DNA of 53,901 nucleotides from Mesorhizobium sp. J18 (GCF_007829525.1 NZ_VLJP01000034.1:110920-164820), one strand, 5' to 3'; positions 10,664 through 19,521 are shown, numbered from the stretch's first letter. The notes: generated from the sequence alone by a model not told the origin. Numbers and translations are program-made.

Positions 10664-10675
10664 TAAGGCTGGATT

Positions 10676-11476
10676 TCAGCGTCCGCGGAAGACCGGTTTC
10701 CTCTTTTCGCGAAAGGCGGCGCGACCTTCGGCATAGTCGCTGCTGTCGAATGTCCTTTCGCCCGCTTCCCTGGCCTTCGCAATATCGGAGGGATTGCCGG
10801 AAAGCGCCGCATGGATGGCGGCCTTCGATGCCTTGATGGACAGCGGGGCATTTGCGGCTATCGTCCGCGCGATTTCCGCCGCTCTTTCCGCGAGCCGGTC
10901 ACTATCCACGACTTCGAGCAGAAAGCCTGCTCGTAGAGCGGTCGCCGCGTCGATGGCGGCGGCAGAGAAGGCCAGATATTTCGCCATCTGCGGACCAGCT
11001 GCGTACACGATGTCCCGCATATCCGAATAGGGATAGGCGAGGCCAAGGCGGGCTGCCGGTACGGAAAAGCGGGCGTCGGAGGAGGCGATCCTGAGATCGC
11101 TGGCTGCCGCAAGCCCGAAGCCGCCGCCGAAACAGACGCCCCCGATTGCCGCCAGCGTAGGTATGGGCGCATTGCGGAAGGCGGCGAAGGCAGCGGAGTT
11201 CGACCTCTCGTAAGCCTGCGATGTCGCGGTGTCACGCCGGATTTCGTCGAATTCTCCGATATCGCCGCCGGCGCTGAAATTGCCGCCTGCGCCGCACAGC
11301 ACGATCACACGGGCTTCCGGCTCCTTGCCGATCTGGACCACCAGGCTCGCAAGTTCATCCCACATGGCATGGGTGATCGCATTCATCTTGCCAGGGCGAT
11401 CCAGGGTGACGGTCGCGACCCCGTCGCTGACATCGATTTTGATCGGGGCGGCGCCGGCATTCCCTTGAAACGCCAT
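10676..11476 (-). CDS. Enoyl-CoA hydratase/isomerase family protein
   Basis: Crotonase-fold protein of 266 residues. The CoA-binding/oxyanion segments GAGGNFSAGGDIGEF and GGVCFGGGFGLAAASDLRIAS are clear, followed by LGLAYPYSDMRD and the C-terminal RAAFREKRKPVFRGR typical of the family. In place of the two catalytic acids of true enoyl-CoA hydratases the second-position context (AARLGLAYPYSDM) is not canonical, so it may be an isomerase or a hydratase of unusual specificity. The start at 11476 gives the usual N terminus; an upstream in-frame start would add 32 unrelated residues. Converges with the hydrolase pair. Confidence 0.87.
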   Translation of the reverse strand: MAFQGNAGAAPIKIDVSDGVATVTLDRPGKMNAITHAMWDELASLVVQIGKEPEARVIVLCGAGGNFSAGGDIGEFDEIRRDTATSQAYERSNSAAFAAFRNAPIPTLAAIGGVCFGGGFGLAAASDLRIASSDARFSVPAARLGLAYPYSDMRDIVYAAGPQMAKYLAFSAAAIDAATALRAGFLLEVVDSDRLAERAAEIARTIAANAPLSIKASKAAIHAALSGNPSDIAKAREAGERTFDSSDYAEGRAAFREKRKPVFRGR

Positions 11477-11588
11477 CGGTTCAATCCATTTCAATGAAGG
11501 CTGAGGAATTTGCGGTTCAACTGTTACGGTTTCTGGCTTATGTTCCGCCAGCGCACAAGCAGGAAATGCCAAAGGATGGAGGTCGGAT

Positions 11589-12410
11589 ATGAACAGCCAC
11601 CAAGCAGCGCGGGCGAAGGCGCCTCAGCAGCTCGATCCTATCTGGTCGTCCGTGCGTGCGGAAGCGGAAGAGGCGGTTGCCAATGATCCGCTGCTGGCGG
11701 CATTCCTCTATTCGACGATCCTCAACCACGATACGCTTGAAGAGGCCGTCATTCATCGCGTCGCCGAACGTCTGAACCATGAGGATATCGGCGCTGATCT
11801 GATCCGCCAGACTTTCCAGAGCATGCTGCGCGACGAGCCGGAATGGAGTTCGACCGTCCGTGTTGATATCCAGGCCTACTTTGACCGCGACCCGGCATGC
11901 GACCGTTTCTTGATGCCGGTGCTCTATTTCAAGGGCTTCCACGCCATCCAGACCCATCGGCTGGCGCATTGGCTATGGAAGCAGAACCGCAAGGATTTCG
12001 CACTTTATCTCCAGAGCCGTTCTTCGGCTGTTTTCCAGACGGACATCCATCCGGCTTCCCGCATGGGCAAGGGCATCTTCATCGATCACGCCACCGGGCT
12101 CGTGGTGGGCGAGACAGCGGTGATCGAGGACAATGTTTCGATCCTCCACGGCGTGACGCTCGGCGGCACCGGCAAGACCGGTGGCGACCGCCATCCCAAG
12201 ATCAGGCATGGCGTGCTGATCGGCGCCGGCGCCAAGATACTCGGCAATATCGAGGTCGGCCATTGCAGCAAGGTGGCCGCAGGCTCGGTGCTGTTGCGGT
12301 CGATCCCCAACAACAAGACCGTTGCGGGCGTGCCGGCCCGTATCATCGGCGAGGCGGGATGCGACGAGCCTTCACGCGCAATGGACCAGCTTCTGGACAG
12401 CCAGGATTGA
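11589..12410 (+). CDS. cysE: Serine O-acetyltransferase
   Basis: Acetylates L-serine with acetyl-CoA to O-acetylserine, the entry to cysteine synthesis. The 273-residue protein has the helical N-terminal domain (DPIWSSVRAEAEEAVANDP, FRSMLRDEPE-like run) and a left-handed beta-helix with DIHPASRMGKGIFIDHATG, VLHGVTLGGTGK and DRHPKI, where the catalytic Asp/His pair and CoA site lie. Length is normal. The C-terminal tail differs from the inhibitory -DGI tail of enterobacterial CysE. Confidence 0.95.
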   Translation: MNSHQAARAKAPQQLDPIWSSVRAEAEEAVANDPLLAAFLYSTILNHDTLEEAVIHRVAERLNHEDIGADLIRQTFQSMLRDEPEWSSTVRVDIQAYFDRDPACDRFLMPVLYFKGFHAIQTHRLAHWLWKQNRKDFALYLQSRSSAVFQTDIHPASRMGKGIFIDHATGLVVGETAVIEDNVSILHGVTLGGTGKTGGDRHPKIRHGVLIGAGAKILGNIEVGHCSKVAAGSVLLRSIPNNKTVAGVPARIIGEAGCDEPSRAMDQLLDSQD

Positions 12411-12518
12411 CCACCACGACACCGCCCTTCCGCCGACGGGCGAGATTGAGGGTTTACAGGATCCGAGGGGACGTGCCACAAGCCGCCCAGCCGTAGCCAA
12501 TTGCCATCGGAGAAGATT

Positions 12519-12725
12519 TTGAAGCCGGAAGAAATCAGGAAGCTCGACGCCTACTTCAAGCGCACGTTCCAGAATCCAGCCCTGCAGGTGAAAGCCAGGC
12601 CTCGCAAGGACGATTCCTGTGAGCTTTATCTCGGCGAGGAATTCCTCGGCATTATCTTCAAGGATGAGGACGAGGGCGAGCTCTCCTATAATTTCTCCAT
12701 GGCGATCCTGGACATCGACCTGTAA
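12519..12725 (+). CDS. DUF3126 family small protein
   Basis: A 68-residue acidic soluble protein of the DUF3126 family, restricted to alphaproteobacteria as far as I know; function unknown. Conserved-looking segments are EEIRKLDAYFKRTF, KARPRKDDSCELYLGEEFLG and the C-terminal LSYNFSMAILDIDL. The start is read as TTG at 12519 because GGAG at 12509-12512 is correctly spaced and the protein then begins MKPEEIRKL; another TTG at 12501 lies six codons upstream without such a site. Confidence 0.85.
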   Translation: MKPEEIRKLDAYFKRTFQNPALQVKARPRKDDSCELYLGEEFLGIIFKDEDEGELSYNFSMAILDIDL

Positions 12726-12822
12726 GCGTCGGGTTTCCGTAAAGCCCGAAGCATTGCAGCGCTTGCCACCCGGCATGATCCTCTCCTAACGTGCCGTCGA
12801 ACAACGAGACCACGGATCAGCC

Positions 12823-13350
12823 ATGCCTGTTTATGCACTTGATGGCGTCAGCCCGCATTTCGACGACGAGGACAGCAACTGGATCGCGCCGGATGCGACG
12901 CTGATAGGAAAGGTCTCGCTCGGACGCGACGTAGGCATCTGGTTCGGGGCCGTCCTGCGCGGTGACAACGAGCCGATCACCATCGGCGAAGGCAGCAATG
13001 TCCAGGAACACACCGTCATGCATACGGATATGGGCTTTCCGCTGATCGTCGGGCGCGGCTGCACCATCGGCCATCGCGCCATACTGCATGGCTGCACCGT
13101 CGGCGACAACAGCCTGATCGGCATGGGCGCCATCGTTCTCAACGGTGCACGGATCGGCAACGATTGCCTCGTCGGTGCCGGCGCGCTGGTGACGGAAGGC
13201 AAGGAATTTCCCGACGGGTCCCTGATCGTCGGCTCGCCCGCGAAGGCCGTGCGCAGCCTGGATGAGCAGGCGATCGCCAAACTCAGGCTTTCCGCGGCAC
13301 ACTATGTCGAGAACGGCCGTCGCTTCAAAAAGGGGCTGAAGCCGGTCTGA
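12823..13350 (+). CDS. Gamma-carbonic-anhydrase family protein
   Basis: A 175-residue left-handed beta-helix protein with the repeated hexapeptide pattern and the trimer-interface metal ligands His67 (MHTD), His84 (IGHRA) and His89 (LHGC). Members are annotated as gamma-CA, PaaY or YrdA; many lack measurable carbonic anhydrase activity, so the reaction is not certain. It stands between DUF3126 and a convergent esterase with two bases between stops. Confidence 0.9.
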   Translation: MPVYALDGVSPHFDDEDSNWIAPDATLIGKVSLGRDVGIWFGAVLRGDNEPITIGEGSNVQEHTVMHTDMGFPLIVGRGCTIGHRAILHGCTVGDNSLIGMGAIVLNGARIGNDCLVGAGALVTEGKEFPDGSLIVGSPAKAVRSLDEQAIAKLRLSAAHYVENGRRFKKGLKPV

Positions 13351-13352
13351 TA

Positions 13353-14258
13353 TCAATCGGCAAGCTCGGTCTCGTTCAGAAAAGCGACGATGCGGTCCCG
13401 CGCGCGGCGCGCCTCCGGCATGTCGATCAGCGGCCAGACATGGATCATGCCTGGCTCAAGCATCAGTTCGATATCCACACCGGCCGCGCGTGCCTTTTCG
13501 ACAAATATCACGGTATCCGGGCTCAGCACGTCGCGCGTACCGGAGAGGATCAATGTTCTCGGCAGGACGGAAAGATCGCCGAAGATGGGGCTGATGCGCC
13601 AGTCGGTTGTCTCCATCCCCGGTGCAAAGAGGCGGATTGCCTCCTTCCCGCCTTCGATGCCCAGCCAGGGATCGAGTTTCTCCACCTCATACAGGGCGGG
13701 GTTCTTAAGCGACATGTCGAGACCAGGCGAAATCAGGACGTGATGGCCAGGAATGGGAAGTCCTTGCTCGGCTGCCATCATCGTCAGCACGACAGCCATG
13801 TTGCCGCCGGCTGAATCACCCATGAAGACAACCTTTTCCGGCGCGTCGCGCCGAAGGATTTCGCTGCAGACCGTGTGCACCGGGCCGAAAATCGCAGGAA
13901 AGGTATGGTCCGGTGCGAGCCTGTAGATCGGGACGGTGACGCGTGCTCCCAACCGCTCTGCCATCTCGGCTATCAGCCTCCAGTGATAGGAGGTGATCTC
14001 GAAGAGATAGGCACCGCCATGCAGATAAATGATGTGAAGGCCGCTTTTGAGGGTAGGCGGCTCGACCTCGTATACCGGAATATCGTCGACCTCGCGTTCC
14101 GTTATCCGCATGCTCTCGCGCACAGTATCCGGTGGCCTGTGGGTGCTTCGGGCTCTCGCCCATTCCGCCCAGGTGCGAATCGACTCCGCCGAAGCGAAGG
14201 CACGCTTGCGCGTATATTTCAGATAAAGAGCGACAAGGTGACTTTTGAGACTTGGCAT
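13353..14258 (-). CDS. HSL-family alpha/beta hydrolase (esterase)
   Basis: A 301-residue esterase of the hormone-sensitive-lipase family. YLHGGAYLF is the oxyanion HGG motif, GDSAGGNMAVVLT carries the nucleophilic Ser, SPGLDMSL and SGTRDVL flank the catalytic Asp, and GMIHVWP carries the His. No signal peptide. It lies downstream of the RACo-like gene on the same strand, 69 bases from its stop, but nothing links it to corrinoid chemistry. Confidence 0.88.
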   Translation of the reverse strand: MPSLKSHLVALYLKYTRKRAFASAESIRTWAEWARARSTHRPPDTVRESMRITEREVDDIPVYEVEPPTLKSGLHIIYLHGGAYLFEITSYHWRLIAEMAERLGARVTVPIYRLAPDHTFPAIFGPVHTVCSEILRRDAPEKVVFMGDSAGGNMAVVLTMMAAEQGLPIPGHHVLISPGLDMSLKNPALYEVEKLDPWLGIEGGKEAIRLFAPGMETTDWRISPIFGDLSVLPRTLILSGTRDVLSPDTVIFVEKARAAGVDIELMLEPGMIHVWPLIDMPEARRARDRIVAFLNETELAD

Positions 14259-14327
14259 GGCGACGAGAATAACGGAAACCGCCCCTTACGGTTTCCAATC
14301 AGGCCGTAAGGGAGGCTGCAAGCCGCA

Positions 14328-16397
14328 TCACGGCCTTGCGCGCCGCGCTGCTCGTTCCTCGCGCGAGCGACGACGAGGCGATCCATCTCCGGCGACGCCT
14401 CCCGCATCGATCGATTTGCGTTGCGGGAGAGGCACTTGCTGGCCAAGTTTAACAAACGGATCGACCTTGTTGGGCAAGGCCATGGCATGGACGAAATGCT
14501 CCTGGAACTTCGGCTCCAGTGCCGTCTCGATCTTTTCGATCCGGCGCACAGTCTCTTCGATTTCTCGCCGATGCATGCGATTGAGCAGCGCCATGCGCGC
14601 TCCGGTGCCGGCGGCATTGCCGACGGCCGAGACCTTGTCCAGTTCGCAATCCGGGATGAGACCGAGCGCCATGGCGTATTTCGGATCGATGAAGGAACCG
14701 AAAGCTCCGGCGAATCGGATGACATCCACCCCGGTCACGCCCTGTTTTTCCATCAGGAGCTTGATGCCGGCGTAAAGCGCGGCCTTGGCGAGCTGGATGG
14801 CGCGCACATCGTTCTGCGTGATCGTGATGCGCGGCTCGCTTTCCGTCAGCACATAGGAGAAGGTGCGGCCATTGGCGACGATGCGCGGGCTTTTCGCTGC
14901 AAGCGCACCGTCGATGACTCCATCCTCGGAAATGATGCCGGTCAGAAACATTTCCGCGATGACTTCTATGATGCCCGAGCCGCAAATGCCGGTGACGCCA
15001 GTGGCAGCAACGGATTCGGCAAAGCCCGGCTCGTCCGACCAGAGTTCCGAACCGATGACACGAAAACGCGGCTCCAGGGTCCCGGGATCGATGCGGACCC
15101 GCTCGATGGCGCCGGGTGCGGCGCGCTGGCCGCCGGAGATCTCTGCGCCTTCGAAGGCAGGGCCGGTGGGAGAGGAGGCCGCAACGACACGCTCGCGGTT
15201 GCCAAGCACGATCTCGGCATTGGTGCCGACGTCGACGATCAGCATCATCTCGTCCTGACGATGCGGGCCTTCGGAGAGCGCGACCGCTGCGGCATCAGCA
15301 CCGACGTGACCGGCGATGCAAGGCAGCATATAGAGCCGGGCGCCGGGATTCAGGCGCAAGCCGAGATCGCTCGCATGTGCTTTGACCGCGCCGGAAACGG
15401 CAAGTGCGAAAGGCGCGCCACCCAGTTCCGTCGGATCGATGCCGAGGAACAGGTGATGCATGATCGGATTGCCGACGAAGACCGCATCGAGAATATCTTC
15501 GCGTTGAACGCCGCCCTCGACAGCCACCTTGTCGATCAGGGTTGAAATCGCATCGCGTACCGCCTTGGTCATGGCTTCCCGGCCGTCCGGGTTCATCATG
15601 ACGTATGAAACGCGGCTCATCAGATCTTCGCCGAAACGGATCTGCGGGTTCGAGGTGCCGGCAGAGGCGGCGACGCGGCCCGAAAGAAGGGAGACCAGAT
15701 GCATTGCTATGGTCGTAGAGCCGATATCGCAGGCGATGCCATAGGCCTCGTTCTTCAGGCCGGGCCAGAGGGCGATGATGCGGGCGGCGTCGGTGTCGTC
15801 ATCGTCGTGCACAGCAGCGGTGACGGCCCATTTGCCCTGGCGGAGGATAGATTGCACCTGCGGCAGGAGATGCGCATCCGCCTCCAGCCGGCCATAGTCC
15901 CAGTCGCGTTGCAGCGCAGCCTTGAGCCGGTCGAGGTCGCCGGAGGGCTTGTGCATGTCGGGCTCTTCCACTTCGACATAGCAGATGCGGGTGGCGGGGT
16001 TGCGCTCGATGACCCTGGTATCGGCATCCTTGCGCACGACCTGTGCGTTGATCACCGTATCCTGCGGGACGTCTATGACGAGATCGCCTTCGATCAGGGC
16101 GGAGCAGGACAGACGACGGCCCGGCTTCAGTTCGCGCTTTTCGGCATAGCGTGCCTCCTTGGGACCGATCGGCGAGATGTGCTCATTCGACGAGATGATC
16201 TTGTGCTTGGCGAAATGGCCTTCCTGCACCTCCACCTGACAGCGGCCGCAGGTCGCCCGGCCGCCGCAAACGCTTTCGACATAGACGCCGAGCTGGCGCG
16301 CCGCGTCGAGGATCGGCGTGCCCTTCGGAAACCGGCCCCTCTTGCCGGAAGGCATGAAGAGGATGAGCGGATCGGTGATGTTGGCGGGAGGGTTCAT
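14328..16397 (-). CDS. RACo-like reductive activator of corrinoid proteins
   Basis: ATP-dependent reactivator that returns accidentally oxidised Co(II) corrinoid to Co(I). The 689-residue protein begins with a [2Fe-2S] ferredoxin domain with Cys44, Cys50, Cys53 (CGGRATCGRC) and Cys98 (LSCSA), followed by a linker and a DUF4445-type ASKHA ATPase with ACDIGSTTIAMHL, VDVGTNAEIVL, GPAFEGAEISGG and GICGSGIIEVIAEM. This architecture is RACo/RamA-like (RACo type, since the cluster is N-terminal plant-type). The C terminus ends in a basic run (SPRRRSREERAARRARP) resembling a tail of the upstream methyltransferase. It follows that gene by 29 bases, with GGGAGCC as ribosome binding site. Confidence 0.9.
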   Translation of the reverse strand: MNPPANITDPLILFMPSGKRGRFPKGTPILDAARQLGVYVESVCGGRATCGRCQVEVQEGHFAKHKIISSNEHISPIGPKEARYAEKRELKPGRRLSCSALIEGDLVIDVPQDTVINAQVVRKDADTRVIERNPATRICYVEVEEPDMHKPSGDLDRLKAALQRDWDYGRLEADAHLLPQVQSILRQGKWAVTAAVHDDDDTDAARIIALWPGLKNEAYGIACDIGSTTIAMHLVSLLSGRVAASAGTSNPQIRFGEDLMSRVSYVMMNPDGREAMTKAVRDAISTLIDKVAVEGGVQREDILDAVFVGNPIMHHLFLGIDPTELGGAPFALAVSGAVKAHASDLGLRLNPGARLYMLPCIAGHVGADAAAVALSEGPHRQDEMMLIVDVGTNAEIVLGNRERVVAASSPTGPAFEGAEISGGQRAAPGAIERVRIDPGTLEPRFRVIGSELWSDEPGFAESVAATGVTGICGSGIIEVIAEMFLTGIISEDGVIDGALAAKSPRIVANGRTFSYVLTESEPRITITQNDVRAIQLAKAALYAGIKLLMEKQGVTGVDVIRFAGAFGSFIDPKYAMALGLIPDCELDKVSAVGNAAGTGARMALLNRMHRREIEETVRRIEKIETALEPKFQEHFVHAMALPNKVDPFVKLGQQVPLPQRKSIDAGGVAGDGSPRRRSREERAARRARP

Positions 16398-16426
16398 GCC
16401 GAGGCTCCCATGATCAGGAATGTCAG

Positions 16427-17401
16427 CTAAGCCCTCGCGCGCCGTGCTTCGCGGCCGCCGCGACGACGGCCATTGCCGGAGGAAGAGGAAGCTGCTGCCG
16501 CGCCTTCGCCACTGCTCGCATTGGCGTTTGCCGCTGGTGCAGGCTGATGGTCACGATAGGTCATGATCCAGTTGTAGCAATTGGGATCAGTGCCATTCAG
16601 CACATTGGCGGCGCGTACCGCCTCCATCTCCTGGGGGCGGCAAGGATTCATGATGGCGGAGGTCATGCCGGCGCCGATGACCATGGGGATGAACCCCGCA
16701 TTGATGCCATGCCGGTGCGGCAGGCCGAAGGAGATGTTGGAAAGGCCACAGGTGGTGTTGACCTTCAATTCCTCGCGCAGCCGGCGCAGAAGGGCGAAGA
16801 CCTGTTTGCCTGCCGTGCCCATGGCACCGATCGGCATGACCAGCGGGTCGACGACGACATCGTGGGCAGGAATGCCATAGTCGGCCGCGCGCCGGACGAT
16901 TTTCTTCGCCACTTCGAAGCGCACATCCGGGTCTTCGGAAATACCCGTTTCATCATTGGAGATGGCCACCACGGGCACGTCATATTTCTTCACGAGCGGC
17001 AGGATGGCTTCGAGCTTCTCCTCCTCGCCGGTGACGGAATTGACCAGCGGACGGCCCTTGGCGACCTTGAGAGCCGCCTCGATGGCGGCCGTTACGGAAC
17101 TATCGATGGAAAGCGGCACATCGACCAGGCTCTGCACGATTTCCACCGTCTGGACGAGCAGCGCGGGCTCGGTGGCGTTCGGATCGACCGCAGTAACGCC
17201 GGCATTCACGTCGAGCATGGTCGCGCCCGCCGCAACCTGCTCGAGCGCATCCTTCTTCACGGTCTCGAAATTGCCTGCAACCATCTCCGCGGCAAGCTTC
17301 TTGCGGCCGGTCGGATTGATGCGTTCGCCGATGACGCAGAATGGCTGGTCGAAACCGATGATGATTTCCTTTGTCGCCGAGGCGACGATCGTGCGGGTCA
17401 T
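16427..17401 (-). CDS. Methyltetrahydrofolate:corrinoid methyltransferase
   Basis: Pterin-binding TIM-barrel methyltransferase of 324 residues, inferred to pass the methyl group between methyl-corrinoid and tetrahydrofolate. Visible motifs are the N-terminal VIGERINPTGRKKL, MLDVNAGVTAVDPN, VPLSIDSSV, SVTGEEEKLE, VVVDPLVMPIGA and TTCGLSNISFGLPHR, matching AcsE/MtgA/MtvA-type and MetH pterin domains rather than dihydropteroate synthase. The last 30 residues are a low-complexity Ala/Ser then Arg tail (GNGRRRGGREARRARA) outside the barrel. GGAGAAAG precedes the ATG, and a perfect palindrome lies 16 bases upstream. Confidence 0.9.
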   Translation of the reverse strand: MTRTIVASATKEIIIGFDQPFCVIGERINPTGRKKLAAEMVAGNFETVKKDALEQVAAGATMLDVNAGVTAVDPNATEPALLVQTVEIVQSLVDVPLSIDSSVTAAIEAALKVAKGRPLVNSVTGEEEKLEAILPLVKKYDVPVVAISNDETGISEDPDVRFEVAKKIVRRAADYGIPAHDVVVDPLVMPIGAMGTAGKQVFALLRRLREELKVNTTCGLSNISFGLPHRHGINAGFIPMVIGAGMTSAIMNPCRPQEMEAVRAANVLNGTDPNCYNWIMTYRDHQPAPAANANASSGEGAAAASSSSGNGRRRGGREARRARA

Positions 17402-17416
17402 AGGCTTTCTCCAAAA

Positions 17417-17438
17417 GATATAAAGACTTCTTTATATC
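17417..17438. promoter_or_regulatory. Perfect AT-rich palindrome, candidate methyl-cycle operator
   Basis: Nine-base arms GATATAAAG and CTTTATATC flank the four bases ACTT. The site lies in the 71-base gap between metF and the methyltransferase gene, 16 bases before its ATG. The arms resemble, as I remember it, the ATATAAAG/CTTTATAT half-sites reported for ArsR-family SahR-type regulators of S-adenosylhomocysteine and methionine genes. That link is inference; no regulator gene is in the window. Confidence 0.6.
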
Positions 17439-17472
17439 GTTATGTTCACTGGTTCAAGAGAGAGGATGACGG

Positions 17473-18576
17473 TCATTCAACTGCTCCCCTGATCATTTCG
17501 CCGGGCCTTTCCGTCAGCTCGTCATGCAGAATGTGGTCGAGCCGGTCAGCGACAAGGGCATCGTCGGCTCTCGGCTCGCGTTTCCATGGCCGGCGGCCTT
17601 TCAGCACGCCGGATTCATGCACGATCTCGGCGACGAATTCCTCCTGCCGGTAGGCCATGACATGGATGCCGGAGACGCCTTCGATCTCCTTCACCTCATT
17701 GATGATGTCGATGCAGAGCTGCTTGCCTTCCTTCTTCTGGTCCTGAGCGCCCTCCAGCCGCTTGATTACATCGTCAGGAATGTGGATTCCGGGCACGTTG
17801 GAACGGATCCAGCGGGCAGTCTTGGCTGACGCAAGAGGGCCAACGCCAACAAGGATGAAGCATTTCTCGTGCAGGCTCAGATCGCGCACACGCTGCATGT
17901 ATGTCCGCAGCATGGGCACGTCGAAGCAATACTGGCTTTGAACGAACTGCGCGCCGGCCGCAATCTTCTTGGCGAGACGCAGCGGCCGGAAGTCATAAGG
18001 CGGCGCAAAAGGGTTGATGGCGGCGCCCAGAAAGACCGAAGGCGGTGTGGTGAGCTTGCGACCGGAGAGGAATTTCTGCTCGTCGCGCATGGTCCGTATG
18101 GTTTCCAGGAGCGACATGCAATCGAGATCAAAAACCGGTTTGGCGCCCGGCTGGTCGCCTGCCTGCACACCGTCGCCCGTCAGGCAAAGGATGTTGCCCA
18201 CGCCCATGGCGGCTGCGCCGAGCACGTCGCCCTGTATTGCGATGCGGTTGCGATCGCGGCAGGCGATCTGCATGATCGGCGCATAGCCCATGCGTGTGAG
18301 CAGGGCGCAGATGCCCATGGACGACATGTGACAGTTGGCGCCTGACGCATCGACGGCGTTTATGCCGTCGACCCAGCCGTCGAAAATCGCAGCGCGCTCA
18401 TAAACGTCTTCGGGATTGGCACTGTCGGGTGGATTAAGCTCGGCTGTCACCGCGAACTCGCCACGCCGCAAGATCCGCTCCAACCGGCCGCGCGAGGAGT
18501 GGCCGGGCAAGGGGTCCAGCGGCAGATGGACGCCGGCCGGATTTTCATCGGGCTGCAGGGGGTGGGGCGGGCTCAT
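17473..18576 (-). CDS. metF: Methylenetetrahydrofolate reductase, MetF
   Basis: Flavin TIM-barrel enzyme interconverting 5-methyl-THF and 5,10-methylene-THF; here it probably runs in the oxidative direction. The 367-residue protein shows VTAELNPPDSANPEDV (substrate strand), NAVDASGANCHMSS, ILCLTGDGVQAGD, FLGAAINPFAPP, AQFVQSQYCFDVPML and FILVGVGPLASA. The CLTGD and QSQYCFD motifs place it in the MetF family, of the branch that pairs with MetV. Its start overlaps the stop of the MetV-like gene by four bases, indicating coupled translation and a 1:1 partner. Confidence 0.9.
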   Translation of the reverse strand: MSPPHPLQPDENPAGVHLPLDPLPGHSSRGRLERILRRGEFAVTAELNPPDSANPEDVYERAAIFDGWVDGINAVDASGANCHMSSMGICALLTRMGYAPIMQIACRDRNRIAIQGDVLGAAAMGVGNILCLTGDGVQAGDQPGAKPVFDLDCMSLLETIRTMRDEQKFLSGRKLTTPPSVFLGAAINPFAPPYDFRPLRLAKKIAAGAQFVQSQYCFDVPMLRTYMQRVRDLSLHEKCFILVGVGPLASAKTARWIRSNVPGIHIPDDVIKRLEGAQDQKKEGKQLCIDIINEVKEIEGVSGIHVMAYRQEEFVAEIVHESGVLKGRRPWKREPRADDALVADRLDHILHDELTERPGEMIRGAVE

Positions 18577-19226
18577 GCTGGCGCCTCTTGCTTCGCCCGT
18601 TCTCGTTCGACGGCCGCAAGCGCGGTAACGCGCAGCCAGGCGGAAGTCTCGCGCAGTGACTGGTCTACCGGCTTCTGGACATTGAGGATTGCGTCACCGT
18701 GGCGCATGTTCCGCGAGCCTTCCCATGCCTTGACCCAGACGCAGGGCATATCGGGTTCGACCTCGCAATTGCCGTTGGCGCGCACGCCGCCGCAGGGCCC
18801 GTTGCGAAGCTGCTTGGGGCAGTTCATCGGACATGACATGCCGGTAGAGGACAGGATGCACTGGCCGCACATCCGGCAGTCGAACATGAAGCCCTTCACG
18901 CGCTTCTCGACGAATTTCACCGGCGCTTCGGCGCGGCTGTAGCCGACGGCTTTCCACAGTGGATGAAGGAGAAGAAAGACGTCGGCAAAGCGGGCATAGA
19001 ACCATTCCAGGAAGCGCGAATGACGCACCGACCACAGCCGCACCGTATAGCTGCGCTGTATGCGCCGCTGCGGCGAGACATCGGCGGGTTTGTAATCGCT
19101 CTTCGGCGCCGTTTTCCTGACGATGGTGGCCTGCGTCATGCCACCTGACGCATTGGATGGCGTGACTTCCGGCCGAGTGCTCGCCGGTCCGGCTGCCGTT
19201 GTGGAGGTCGGCCGGGTGTCAGACAT
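18573..19226 (-). CDS. MetV-like MTHFR C-terminal domain protein, eight-cysteine
   Basis: A 217-residue protein of the methylenetetrahydrofolate reductase C-terminal (MTHFR_C / MetV) family. Eight cysteines are grouped as Cys117, 120, 123, 132, 136, 145, 154 and 162 (DCRMCGQC, SCPMNC, GPCGG, GNC, PC), enough for two [4Fe-4S] clusters as in the MetV subunit of acetogen MetVF. The first 60 residues are disordered Ser/Thr/Pro-rich. It overlaps the upstream small gene by 8 bases and metF by 4, so the three form a tight operon. Electron acceptor unknown. Confidence 0.82.
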   Translation of the reverse strand: MSDTRPTSTTAAGPASTRPEVTPSNASGGMTQATIVRKTAPKSDYKPADVSPQRRIQRSYTVRLWSVRHSRFLEWFYARFADVFLLLHPLWKAVGYSRAEAPVKFVEKRVKGFMFDCRMCGQCILSSTGMSCPMNCPKQLRNGPCGGVRANGNCEVEPDMPCVWVKAWEGSRNMRHGDAILNVQKPVDQSLRETSAWLRVTALAAVERERAKQEAPA

Positions 19227-19521
19227 TTTCCTTGCCGCCTGCCTTGACCAGCGCCTTCAGGCGCTCGTCCGTAAACTCCGCGTCGATGGAGGCAAGCGCC
19301 TTGTCTGCTTCGGCTTCCAAGTCGTCGCTGACCGGCACCGGATCGCCGCGCCGCCATTCGGCGAGATAGGCATCGGTGTCTCGGGCGCCAACGCGCATGG
19401 CGCACATGTCGATCGCTTCCGTGAAGCGCAACGGCAATTCACGCTTGGCGTTCTGCCTGCCCTTCCGAACGATCACCTGGGCCGGGATATCGCGCCAGTA
19501 GACAATGATAAGGTCGGCCAT
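19219..19521 (-). CDS. Small 'virulence factor' family protein (PF13769-like)
   Basis: A 100-residue soluble protein opening MADLIIVYWRDIPAQVIVRKG and continuing ELPLRFTEAIDMCAMRVGARDTDAYLAEWRRG. This matches what I remember of the small family named 'virulence factor' (PF13769), whose biochemical role is unknown. The name should not be read literally: the gene is first in the operon with metV and metF, overlapping metV by 8 bases, so a role in corrinoid or folate C1 chemistry is more likely. The start at 19521 was chosen because GGAACGAGG precedes it; upstream in-frame sequence is not conserved-looking. Confidence 0.72.
   Translation of the reverse strand: MADLIIVYWRDIPAQVIVRKGRQNAKRELPLRFTEAIDMCAMRVGARDTDAYLAEWRRGDPVPVSDDLEAEADKALASIDAEFTDERLKALVKAGGKENV

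Noticed and set aside
14421-15545. 374-residue frame antisense to the RACo-like gene
   Set aside because: Shadow of a clearly coding ASKHA ATPase gene.
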